64,000 bases of DNA from an uncultured Candidatus Melainabacteria bacterium (GTDB lineage: Bacteria; Cyanobacteriota; Vampirovibrionia; Gastranaerophilales; Gastranaerophilaceae): assembly GCA_934718135.1 (NCBI GenBank), contig CAKUZW010000007.1:37941-101940 (forward strand), written 5' to 3'. Below are positions 1-7,791 of this stretch, in pieces. The position numbers and the translations under genes were made by a program. The notes beneath the pieces were generated by a model. The model did no database searches. It was not told the origin of the DNA and saw only the letters and a program-made list of their open reading frames with translations. Each line of letters opens with the position of its first letter. Position 1 is the stretch's first letter.

Positions 1-908
1 AGGTTAGTCAACTCTTCTTCATTCAATGAAATCGGAACCATTGTTTCTATACCGTGGTTTCCGACAATTGCAGGCATGCTCAGAGATACGTCTTCAATAC
101 CGAATTCTCCATGCATAACTGACGATACAGGGAGAATTGATTTTTCGTTTCTTACGATAGCTTCACAAATTCTTTTAACAGACATTGCGATTCCGTAGTT
201 TGTTGCACGTTTCATTGAAATAATTTCATACGCACTATTTTTTACATCTTGAGCAATTTTTTCAGTCGCATTTTTATGGTCAAAATGTCCTCTCATTTCG
301 CAAAATTTATCAAGTGGGATACCTGAAACATTCGCACTACTCCAAACCGCAATTTCGCTATCTCCGTGTTCTCCAATAATAAAGGCGTGAACGCTTCGAC
401 TATCCACATCAAGGTGTCTTCCAATTTTGTATTTTAATCTTGCGGTATCAAGAACCGTGCCTGAGCCGATTACACGATTTTCAGGAAGTCCGCTTAATTT
501 TACCGCCGTGTAAGTCAAAATATCGACAGGATTAGCGACAATCAATAATATTCCGTTAAAATCACGTTTTCTGATTTCAGGGATAATTGATTTGAAAATT
601 CTGATATTCTTTTTAACCAAATCTAATCTTGTTTCTCCTGGTTGTTGATTAGCTCCGGCTGTTACGATTACAATCCCTGCATCTCTAACATCATCGTAAT
701 TTCCTGCATATATTTTCATAGGTTTAGCAAATGGAATTCCGTGGCTAATATCTCTTGCTTCCCCTTCTGCTTTTTGCGGGTCGGCATCAATCATCGCAAG
801 TTCAGTAAACAAACCGCTTTGCATTAAGCTGAAAGCAGATGCTGAACCAACAAAACCGCAACCAATCATTACGGCTTTTCTAAAATTAATTTCGTTCAAT
901 GTTTCCAT
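1..908 (-). CDS. ldh: L-lactate dehydrogenase (3' end cut by window)
   Basis: NAD-dependent reduction of pyruvate to lactate in the cytoplasm, regenerating NAD+ in fermentation. The translation reads from ATG at 908 and remains open to the window edge, about 302 residues. Visible are the Rossmann motif GCGFVGSA near residue 16, the specificity loop ANQQPGETRLDL (Gln at the position that selects lactate over malate), NPVDILTY, and the catalytic histidine in GEHGDSE near residue 181. The C-terminus lies beyond base 1. Malate dehydrogenase is the main alternative, but the Gln in the loop and GEHGDS favour LDH. A repeat element follows its promoter side. Confidence 0.93.
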   Translation of the reverse strand, partial: METLNEINFRKAVMIGCGFVGSASAFSLMQSGLFTELAMIDADPQKAEGEARDISHGIPFAKPMKIYAGNYDDVRDAGIVIVTAGANQQPGETRLDLVKKNIRIFKSIIPEIRKRDFNGILLIVANPVDILTYTAVKLSGLPENRVIGSGTVLDTARLKYKIGRHLDVDSRSVHAFIIGEHGDSEIAVWSSANVSGIPLDKFCEMRGHFDHKNATEKIAQDVKNSAYEIISMKRATNYGIAMSVKRICEAIVRNEKSILPVSSVMHGEFGIEDVSLSMPAIVGNHGIETMVPISLNEEELTN

Positions 909-998
909 AATTGTTTCCTTTCTGTTTGCTTTTAATTTACACAAAAAAGAACCTTGGTTCAAGGGTTAGAATGATATAAAGCTAATAGGTCTTTTCAA

Positions 999-1633
999 AA
1001 GGGAGAAGGGGATAGGGGAATAAGGAAATAAGTTCGTTACGGTTTTTTACCCTCTCCCGCTAGTGAATTGGTCACGTCTTTGCGAGCGGGTGCGAAGCAA
1101 TCCAGCCTATTTTTATTGTCCATGTCATTGCGAACGGGTTTTGAGAAGCTATCTCTCAAGGTTGAGAATAATCTCCAGTGTCGCAATCCAAAACAAGGTT
1201 TGTAATTGCTTAATTCATTCCCCCTCCCCGGAATTTCAAATACTAATAATAATGTCCCTCCCGCAGAGTGGAGGGGATAGGTGTCACCCCGAGTAGCACG
1301 AGCGGCAGCAAAATGCGTATTCAGGGTTCCGATTTCCCGTTTTATTGGTGGGCTAGTGAGCCCACCCTACTCGAAACAAAAAAGAAAAAGTGAACAAAAG
1401 AATTTGTTTATTTGCAAAACTTGTCAGGGATTACTACGTCACTTTGTATAGACTTTTGCGTCACTTGTTCAATATTGTTCCTCGTAATGACATGATGTGT
1501 TTGTAGATTCTTCGCTTTTCACGCTCGCATTAAACGGATACGGCTCACGCCTTACATCCTCTGCTCGCGTGGCTCAGAATGACGAAGAAAATATTTCTGT
1601 AAAGAACTTATTCCCCTATTCCCTTCTCTCTTA
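999..1633. repeat. Composite repeat element A with terminal inverted repeats
   Basis: Fills most of the 726-base gap between ldh and the next gene. The left end (999-1040) reads as AAGGGAGAAGGGG...AAGTTCGTTACG, and the right end (about 1598-1633) is its imperfect reverse complement. Inside are modules shared with other elements: a TCATTGCGA/CGCAATCC unit (about 1125-1195), a TCGAAACAAAAAAGAAAAAG unit (1371-1400), a 'GGGATTACTACGTCACT' unit (about 1430-1490), and an 85-bp GTAGATTCTTCG...GGCTCAGAATGACG unit (about 1501-1583). The right terminus stops one base before the stop codon (1635-1637) of the neighbouring gene. Open frames here are repeat-derived. No transposase is seen. Confidence 0.8.
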
Positions 1634-1634
1634 G

Positions 1635-2738
1635 TTAAAACAACTTTGGAATAAATCTGTATTTTACTTTTTCGCAATATTGTTGATATTCGCTATCTTT
1701 AATCAGATGTCTTTCTTCTGTTATTGCTCTTAGATAGTAAATAAATATCCATGCGGCTGTACCACATACAATAATAGTTTTTCCAATCAAAGATATGTTT
1801 GATATAAACAATAGTGGTGCAGTTGTTGCAATGATATACAAAACTTGCATTGTATAATCAGGGTGTCTGATTACATTATATGGAAATCCTTGGACAATTC
1901 CTCTGTTTGTCAGATTGCCTGATTTAGTGTTAAGTCTTGCAACCGCAATCAAAATCATCAAGTTTGCAAATACTGAAAGGATATTTAATATTATACGAAT
2001 AGGTAAATTCCCTACCGGTACCAATTCTCCTTCATAGATTTTTATGAAATTGCTTGCAAGTATTGTGAACGGGTAATAACAAACTAAGCAAGAAATCACT
2101 CCAAGTGGTGTTGTATCAATTGATTTGATTTTGTTTTTGAATAAATCTAAATCTGTTAAATAGCTGATAGTAAGGATTAGTGTCGTTAGCATGATAAAGA
2201 TTTTAATCCACATATCTGCTGTATCATCAATATATTGAAGGATACCCATCGCTAGACCCTGACCGTCATTTGTATAAGTTAGGGCTTGTGTGAACATTTC
2301 TTTTAAGAATGAAATGCTGTAATCTAAGCTTGGCAAATATTTGCTCAACAACATATTTACGCAATAAACACCGAAAAATGATTTCATAAATAAAATCATC
2401 ATTGACTGTTTTTCAAAATCAGTCGGTTCAATGTTTTTTAGCCAATCTTGGGTTGTTTCGCCTTTATTAAATTGTCTTTTAACATAATCAATAATTGCAA
2501 CGTTATGAGAATTCAAAATTGATTTTGGTCTGAATTTGTAAAATAAAGGAAGAGCAAAAATTGCATAACAAATATAGTAAATCAAGAAAAATATTGCATA
2601 ATTCACAGGGCTTTCAAGTACGCTATCTGTGAATGCCGGACAAAAAGTTATAAATAATAATACTAATCCATAAATTAACAATGATGACAAATAATGTTTC
2701 AAAATTGCACTATTTGTAACTTCTTGATTTTCTTCCAT
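1635..2738 (-). CDS. Polytopic membrane protein with C-terminal ICMT/PEMT-like methyltransferase region
   Basis: A 367-residue integral membrane protein with about eight hydrophobic segments. The last 110 residues carry the pattern of isoprenylcysteine carboxyl methyltransferase-like and phospholipid methyltransferase families: RHPDY near residue 300, then EERHLIKDSEYQQYCEKVKY and RFIP at the C-terminus. These conserved residues bind S-adenosylmethionine in known relatives, so a membrane-embedded methyltransferase is likely; the substrate cannot be told. The first about 220 residues have no family I recognise. A GAGGGA ribosome site sits 8 bases before the ATG. The gene stands alone, followed at once by repeat element A. 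Confidence 0.65.
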   Translation of the reverse strand: MEENQEVTNSAILKHYLSSLLIYGLVLLFITFCPAFTDSVLESPVNYAIFFLIYYICYAIFALPLFYKFRPKSILNSHNVAIIDYVKRQFNKGETTQDWLKNIEPTDFEKQSMMILFMKSFFGVYCVNMLLSKYLPSLDYSISFLKEMFTQALTYTNDGQGLAMGILQYIDDTADMWIKIFIMLTTLILTISYLTDLDLFKNKIKSIDTTPLGVISCLVCYYPFTILASNFIKIYEGELVPVGNLPIRIILNILSVFANLMILIAVARLNTKSGNLTNRGIVQGFPYNVIRHPDYTMQVLYIIATTAPLLFISNISLIGKTIIVCGTAAWIFIYYLRAITEERHLIKDSEYQQYCEKVKYRFIPKLF

Positions 2739-2857
2739 TTGTTATATCCCTCTTCTTAATTATCCCTAATAACAACGTCTATTATATCATGCTTTATCAG
2801 ATTGCACAAATTATATAAATATGGTAATATTTTCTTGAAAAAGATAGGAGCTTGGTT

Positions 2858-3475
2858 ATGAAATGTTTGAAATGTCGTTGTGAAATTCTAGATAAAAATG
2901 CGAAAATTTGTCCTAGCTGTGGTGCTAAAATTAAGCGTGATAAGTTTCCTGTTTGGGCAATTGTTTTGATTGTTTTAACAGTTCTTTTTATTCCGTTTTT
3001 AGGAATTGTTGGTATTGTTGCAGCAATGGTAATTCCAAGCCTTGTTAACAATACAAGCATTGCTCAATTTAGGGCAAGTTATAAAAAAGATATTTCAACA
3101 GTTAATCAATCTATTGAGCTTGAATCTGCCAAAACAGGTCATTATTACACGACATTTGAGGATGTTTGGAACAAAGCAATAAAAAATAATCTAAATATTG
3201 AATCTGAAATTGAAGACGGGCTAAAGCTTCGCGATTTTTCAGAAATCAAGTATGAAAAAATCAGTGATTATTGTTCTGTTTTGAATTCAAATGAAGTGGC
3301 ATCCGAAAAAACTGCTTGTGCAATTCTTACAATTGATGCTAACGGTTTTGACAAAGCTCCGAACAAATTATCAACACAAGAAAATATCAAAGACCAATAC
3401 ATAGTTTTATTGTATTCTAATGTGGTTGTACCTATTCCAAATTCTGAAGAAGACAAGATTTTACATAGCAATTAA
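2858..3475 (+). CDS. Zinc-ribbon protein fused to a pilin-like transmembrane helix
   Basis: A 205-residue protein. Residues 1-24 form a zinc ribbon with two CxxC pairs (CLKC and CPSC). Residues 31-60 are a strongly hydrophobic helix ending [14 protein letters not shown], which resembles the GIIGVVAAITIPML end of the pilin helix in this genome's prepilins; a soluble, mostly polar C-terminal domain follows. There is no prepilin cleavage site, so the zinc ribbon probably stays on the cytoplasmic side. ATG 2858 is chosen over an in-frame TTG at 2852 because AGGAG (2846-2850) is spaced correctly only for the ATG. The stop overlaps the prfB stop by four bases (convergent). Function unknown. Confidence 0.65.
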   Translation: MKCLKCRCEILDKNAKICPSCGAKIKRDKFPVWAIVLIVLTVLFIPFLGIVGIVAAMVIPSLVNNTSIAQFRASYKKDISTVNQSIELESAKTGHYYTTFEDVWNKAIKNNLNIESEIEDGLKLRDFSEIKYEKISDYCSVLNSNEVASEKTACAILTIDANGFDKAPNKLSTQENIKDQYIVLLYSNVVVPIPNSEEDKILHSN

Positions 3476-4564
3476 ACTTTTGTGTTTTGTCTTAAATAAC
3501 TTTCGACAAATCCGTCTAAATTCCCGTCCATAACAGAATCAACATTTCCTTCTTCGTATCCTGTTCTGTGGTCTTTCACCATTTTATACGGGTGGAAAAC
3601 ATACGATCTGATTTGTGACCCAAAGTCAATATTTGCGGTTTCTCCACGTAATTGAGCCATTTTCTTTTCGTGTTCGGCTTCTTTTATTGCAAGAAGTTTT
3701 GAGACAAGAATTTGCATGGCGTATTCTTTGTTTTGAAGTTGCGAACGCTCTTGTTGGCATTTAACAACAATCCCTGTCGGTTTATGCAAAACTCTGACTG
3801 CTGTTTCTACTTTGTTAACATTTTGTCCGCCTGCTCCGCCTGATCTCATTGTGGTAATTTCTAAATCCTCAGGTGGAATTGTTATTGTTTTTTCAAAATC
3901 TTCAACAATTGGCGATACATCAACCGAAGCAAAACTTGTCTGACGTTTCCCGTTTGCATTGAATGGAGAAATTCGCACAAGTCTGTGAACTCCCTTTTCT
4001 GCCTTGGCGTAACCAAAAGCATATTTGCCGGAAATTTTGATTGTTGCAGATTTTATTCCTGCTTCTTCCCCGTCAAGTTTATCCAAAAGTTCAACTTTCC
4101 AATTTCTTGATTCTGCCCAACGCATGTACATTCGAAGCAGCATACTTGCCCAATCTTGTGCATCGGTGCCGCCTGCTCCGGAATTTATCGTAAGGATAAC
4201 ATCCGCACTATCGTATTCTCCTGATAGCATTTGTTGAAGTTCAAACTTTTCGATTTCTATTTCTAAATTTTTTATATCAGAAAAACTTAACTCAATCAGC
4301 TCTTTATCCGCTAATTCAAGGGCTGTTTCAGAGTCTTCAATTGTTTGAGACCAGTTTGTAATTTTTTCAAGAATATCTTTTTTCTCTTTAATTTCTTGCC
4401 CTATTTTTGAAACTTTATCTTTATCAGACCAAATTTCAGGGTTTTGCATTTGTTCTTCTAATGAAGATAAATCTTCTCTAAGAGTTTCTGGGTCAAAGAC
4501 ACTCCTTTAATTTTTCAACTCTTGGTTTAATTATATTTAATTCTTGTTTTAATTCTGTTTCCAT
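3472..4564 (-). CDS. prfB: Peptide chain release factor 2, with programmed +1 frameshift
   Basis: RF2 recognises UAA and UGA and releases the finished peptide on the ribosome. The long frame (4493 to 3472) carries the catalytic GGQ motif ([16 protein letters not shown]) and the usual RF2 domains, but an in-frame start inside it would be too short. The true start is ATG 4564 in another frame, giving METELKQEL...KECL, then UGA at 4493-4495. At that point minus-strand AGGAG (4506-4502), three spacer bases and CTT-TGA-C match the classic prfB autoregulatory slippage site. Slipping one base continues into [20 protein letters not shown]. High RF2 terminates early; low RF2 frameshifts, giving feedback control. 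Confidence 0.95.
4490..4506 (-). promoter_or_regulatory. prfB programmed +1 frameshift site
   Basis: Minus-strand AGGAG-TGT-CTT-TGA-C. The internal Shine-Dalgarno-like AGGAG lies three bases before the CTT slippage codon and the UGA stop is followed by C, as in the well-known RF2 site. This makes the two frames one gene rather than a pseudogene. Confidence 0.93.
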
Positions 4565-4594
4565 ACAAGGTATTTTATTATAAAAACCGCCTGC

Positions 4595-4622
4595 TTGCAA
4601 TTGGGTGTTATATTGCTATAAT
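4595..4622 (+). promoter_or_regulatory. Putative promoter of the membrane-protein gene at 4643
   Basis: TTGCAA at 4595-4600, a 16-base spacer, and an extended -10 TGCTATAAT ending at 4622, about 20 bases before the ATG. It lies in the short gap between the divergent prfB and 4643 genes. Confidence 0.55.
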
Positions 4623-4642
4623 AATGAAGAAGAGAGAACAAT

Positions 4643-5398
4643 ATGAACGTTTTTAAATATTTAAAAATTCTTTATTTCGGTAAAGAAGCATTAATAAATC
4701 AAGTTTCGATATTTTCATTAGTTGGGATTATGGTAATTTCGCTATCTGAATATTTGACGTATCTTTTGGGTAATTTATCCAGTTCGTTTTTAGGTTATGC
4801 TCCGGCTAGTCACTTTGTTTTAGCTGGGTATTTGTTTGTCGGATTAATGCTTTTGATATATTTTATCGGATATTCTTTTGATGTTGCAAAATTCTCTCAA
4901 ATTGGAAATTTTTCTCAAATTTCATTAGCTTCATACAAAACTTTTGTTAAAATGTTCCCGATATCAATTGCTTGGTTTTTATATCTTCTTTTTGCAACTG
5001 TTTTGGGGTTGTGTTTGTTCCAAATAGGTTCAGTTTTGTATTGCATTTATTTTGCAATAATAATTTGTTTATTACCGTTTATTCAGCTTATTTCGGTTAA
5101 ATTTTCCGAAAATTTTAATTATCATAAACAATATTTTTCGCTCGTTTATTTGTTGAAAGTTATTGATAAAGCATTTGGAAAAGTTGTTTTGTTGACTTTG
5201 GAAACTATCGTACTTGGCGTGCTTCCTGCAACGGTAATGTATTTTATGATTAAAAATTCAAATCTAATAAAAGATATTTATATCCAGTTGGCATGCAGAC
5301 TCGGAAGTATTTGTGTCGGCGTTTATTTTGCAATAATTTTGATTTTTGTTTATATGCTTGGGCTTGCAGACATTTCAAAAGATAAATTATCCGATTAG
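4643..5398 (+). CDS. Polytopic membrane protein of unknown function
   Basis: 251 residues, mostly hydrophobic, with about six predicted transmembrane segments (near residues 20-45, 55-80, 105-130, 130-155, 180-205 and 215-245) and few charged residues. I do not recognise a family or catalytic motif. A GAGAG ribosome site precedes the ATG. It is divergent from prfB and its stop codon overlaps that of the following opposite-strand gene in the four bases TTAG (5395-5398), so it is probably monocistronic. An inner-membrane location is the only safe inference. Confidence 0.7.
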   Translation: MNVFKYLKILYFGKEALINQVSIFSLVGIMVISLSEYLTYLLGNLSSSFLGYAPASHFVLAGYLFVGLMLLIYFIGYSFDVAKFSQIGNFSQISLASYKTFVKMFPISIAWFLYLLFATVLGLCLFQIGSVLYCIYFAIIICLLPFIQLISVKFSENFNYHKQYFSLVYLLKVIDKAFGKVVLLTLETIVLGVLPATVMYFMIKNSNLIKDIYIQLACRLGSICVGVYFAIILIFVYMLGLADISKDKLSD

Positions 5399-6882
5399 TT
5401 ATCAGTAATTGTTATTCTTCCGTCATCTTTGATATCAATTGGAGTTTTGGATTGTTGCAAAACATCTTCAACACATTTTGTGCCGTCAAAGTCGTATTTT
5501 TTTACAATTTTTTCAGGTTTGTTTAACATCGGAAATCCGTCATTTCCCTGAGCACAGTAATCATTTATTATTGTTTTATAAATTTTATCTTCTCTTGGAT
5601 TGTCAATATTTATCGGGGTTTCTTTACCGTTTTTATCAATAAATGACATTGTTTTTATGTGACCTTTAGTATTAACAGTGTACTTTATGCCTGAAGAGTA
5701 AAATATTCCCGGTTTGTTTGCTTCGTTGATGAAAGATTTTGCGGCTTTTTTAAACCCTTCAACAATATCTTTTTCGCTATAATTTACTTCATACAATTTG
5801 TTTTTGAATGGCAAAATATCAGATAAAATTCGAGTATCGACTTTTCCTTTTTCAAAATAACCTCTCAGATTTGATGACGGTAAAATCGCAATATCTGCGT
5901 CCAAATCTTTTTTAATACAATCTGCAATAAAATATGCATGCGGATTTGTGTCAATCAAATCGTGTAAAACAGGTTTTGGTGCAGAATTTATGTATCCGTA
6001 AGTTTCTTTTGTTCCGAAAATTTTATTAAAAACGTATTTAACGGCAGAATTTCTGTTAAAATCTTTGGTATTTCCAACGTTGTTTTGGACTTTTTTGATT
6101 ACGCCATCTTGGGAAAATTCCAAATTCAAAATCCCAAAATTTTTGCCGTCACGTCCTGCTTGTGTGATTACAACAGGTTCTCCGCTTTTTGAATAGAATA
6201 AATTTTGCCCTTCTTTAACATCAAGCAACAAGTCATGCGAATGACCACCCAAAATTACATCAATACCTTTTGTTTGGTTTGCGATAATTTTGTCCATAGT
6301 GTACCCCAAATGCGATAACAAAATTATTTTGTTAATTCCTTGGGCTTGAAGTTTATCGGCTTCTTTTTGGATATCTTGGACCGTTTCTCGAGCTTTATCA
6401 ACTTGGATTTCTTTTTGGATTACTCCAACTTTTGATCTTTTATATAAGTCAATTGGAGAAGTTCCGATAATACCGTATTTGTGTCCGTTACATTCTTCTA
6501 CAATTGCGGGTCTTACACTACGAGACCACGCACTTGCAGGGGAAACTTTAACGTTTGAAGCCAAAAGATTATATTTTACGAGTGGTAAAACCGTTCCTAT
6601 TTTATCTTGCATATCGTATTCGTGGTTCCCGATAGCAGAAGCTTTTATGCCAATATAATTTTGAAATAGTGCTGCTAACTCGTTTGTTTTGTAATCCTCA
6701 CCAATCATTATGTCGCCGGATGATAATTTGAATGTATCAACATCTTTTTTATCTTTGTTTCTCTCGTCAAAAGCTTTTGCGGCTGTAACGGTTCGCTCCA
6801 TGTTCAAAGATTTGCCATGGTAATCGTTAATGTAAAATATACTTGTTTTAATGTTATTTGATTGGTTTATCGGATTTATCAT
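5395..6882 (-). CDS. 5'-nucleotidase / 2',3'-cyclic phosphodiesterase-like metallophosphoesterase
   Basis: About 495 residues with the two-domain UshA-like layout. The N-terminal calcineurin-like domain shows INDYHGK, LSSGDIMIGEDY, SAIGNHEYD, LLSHLGY and GGHSHD, the metal-binding set of the family; the C-terminal 5'-nucleotidase domain follows from about residue 300. ATG 6882 is preferred over an in-frame ATG at 6903 because AAGGGA lies nine bases before it and nothing resembling a ribosome site precedes 6903. The family is normally exported, yet the N-terminus here (MINPINQSNN) has no signal peptide, so the location is uncertain. The substrate could be nucleotides or another phosphate ester. 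Confidence 0.85.
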   Translation of the reverse strand: MINPINQSNNIKTSIFYINDYHGKSLNMERTVTAAKAFDERNKDKKDVDTFKLSSGDIMIGEDYKTNELAALFQNYIGIKASAIGNHEYDMQDKIGTVLPLVKYNLLASNVKVSPASAWSRSVRPAIVEECNGHKYGIIGTSPIDLYKRSKVGVIQKEIQVDKARETVQDIQKEADKLQAQGINKIILLSHLGYTMDKIIANQTKGIDVILGGHSHDLLLDVKEGQNLFYSKSGEPVVITQAGRDGKNFGILNLEFSQDGVIKKVQNNVGNTKDFNRNSAVKYVFNKIFGTKETYGYINSAPKPVLHDLIDTNPHAYFIADCIKKDLDADIAILPSSNLRGYFEKGKVDTRILSDILPFKNKLYEVNYSEKDIVEGFKKAAKSFINEANKPGIFYSSGIKYTVNTKGHIKTMSFIDKNGKETPINIDNPREDKIYKTIINDYCAQGNDGFPMLNKPEKIVKKYDFDGTKCVEDVLQQSKTPIDIKDDGRITITDN

Positions 6883-6955
6883 TCCTTGATGTCCCTTTAG
6901 CATAAAAACACATCAAGATTTTTTTTGCGGGTTTATTATTTTTAATTTACAATCC

Positions 6956-7186
6956 TTAAAATTTCATTATTTGAACTTTCCAATTTTTGGATAATTCATC
7001 ATAAATTTCGTTTATATTGTTTATAACTTCAACAAGTACAATCCCATAGTTCAGACATTTGTATTCACCCATATCGTGAAGCCCAAGTCTTGTTTTGATG
7101 TTACATCCGTATTTTGATAAAATTTCTTGCAACTTTAAGGACTCTTCAAGTCTATTTTCTAGTTCAATACCAATAATCGCTTTCAT
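6956..7186 (-). CDS. Small ACT-like domain protein (TM1266 / iron-only hydrogenase regulator type)
   Basis: 76 residues filling a single alpha-beta ACT-like fold: strand AIIGIELENR, helix ESLKLQEILSKY, strand NIKTRLGLHD, strand YGIVLVEVIN, helix NEIYDELSKN, strand WKVQIMKF. The layout and the 'I..R.G' turn resemble the small proteins annotated as iron-only hydrogenase system regulators. No hydrogenase gene is in the window, so the role is inference from resemblance only. There is no clear ribosome site before the ATG. Alternatives are any stand-alone ACT or nickel-responsive-regulator-like domain. Confidence 0.5.
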   Translation of the reverse strand: MKAIIGIELENRLEESLKLQEILSKYGCNIKTRLGLHDMGEYKCLNYGIVLVEVINNINEIYDELSKNWKVQIMKF

Positions 7187-7304
7187 ATTTAATTTGTAAA
7201 ATAGATTTTTGGAAAATATAATTCCCCGATTTACTAATCCAAATAAAAAAAGTGATCAATTTTTAACCGCTTTTTGTATTACAATTTAATAAGTCGAAAA
7301 TAAG

Positions 7305-7346
7305 CAAAAAAAAATAATACCCAAACAGGTATTATTCTTTTTTTTT
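7305..7346 (-). terminator. Bidirectional-type intrinsic terminator
   Basis: AATAATACC (7313-7321) and GGTATTATT (7328-7336) form a 9-bp stem with a 6-base loop, flanked by an A run on one side and a T run on the other. It lies just past the stop of the minus-strand gene at 7360. The rest of the 173-base gap from 7187 shows nothing else. Confidence 0.75.
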
Positions 7347-7359
7347 TAATTTGTGATAA

Positions 7360-7677
7360 CTATTCAATATCTAAGTTATCGGTGGCTTGAAGCTGTTTCT
7401 TTCGAATGTTGTGCATCACAGCATCTACTAGTAACTCATAAGATTTCATCTTCTCAATATTTGGGAATTCTTCTTTGAGTTGAGTTCTGACCATTGCTTC
7501 CAGCTCTTGTTCGTCAGAAAGTGATTTTAGATTATCTACACCACTTACGCTTTCCAAATAATCTGTGGTGCTTTTATCTAGTTTATTTTTATTCGAAAAT
7601 GAAATCCATCTGAATTTTGGGCTAACATTTTCTTTTAATTTTTTAACTATTTTTAAGTTCTTAATTCGGTCAAACAT
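7360..7677 (-). CDS. Hypothetical small basic/acidic protein
   Basis: 105 residues; the first 35 are lysine-rich (MFDRIKNLKIVKKLKENV), the remainder is acidic and helical. No signal peptide or membrane segment and no family that I recognise. AGAGGT is placed seven bases before the ATG and a strong terminator follows, which support a real gene. It is separated from glyS upstream by 114 bases containing no visible motif. Confidence 0.6.
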   Translation of the reverse strand: MFDRIKNLKIVKKLKENVSPKFRWISFSNKNKLDKSTTDYLESVSGVDNLKSLSDEQELEAMVRTQLKEEFPNIEKMKSYELLVDAVMHNIRKKQLQATDNLDIE

Positions 7678-7791
7678 ACGCTACCTCTAAGGTTTTTACA
7701 CTTTGCAATATTTTAAAGTTTCCTAAAAATAATAATTGACTTTTTTAGTTTACTTCTTTACAAATTGTAACACATTTTTCTGATTTGTCTA

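Noticed and set aside
1063..1296. Open frame of 77 codons
   Set aside because: Lies wholly inside repeat element A and is built from shared repeat modules.
999..1633. Insertion sequence with transposase
   Set aside because: Inverted ends are present, but no frame resembles a transposase in any copy.
2797..3060. Minus-strand open frame of 87 codons
   Set aside because: Antisense to the zinc-ribbon gene, without a ribosome site or recognisable features.
3472..4564. Frameshifted prfB pseudogene
   Set aside because: The UGA is at the programmed slippage site, so the break is functional.
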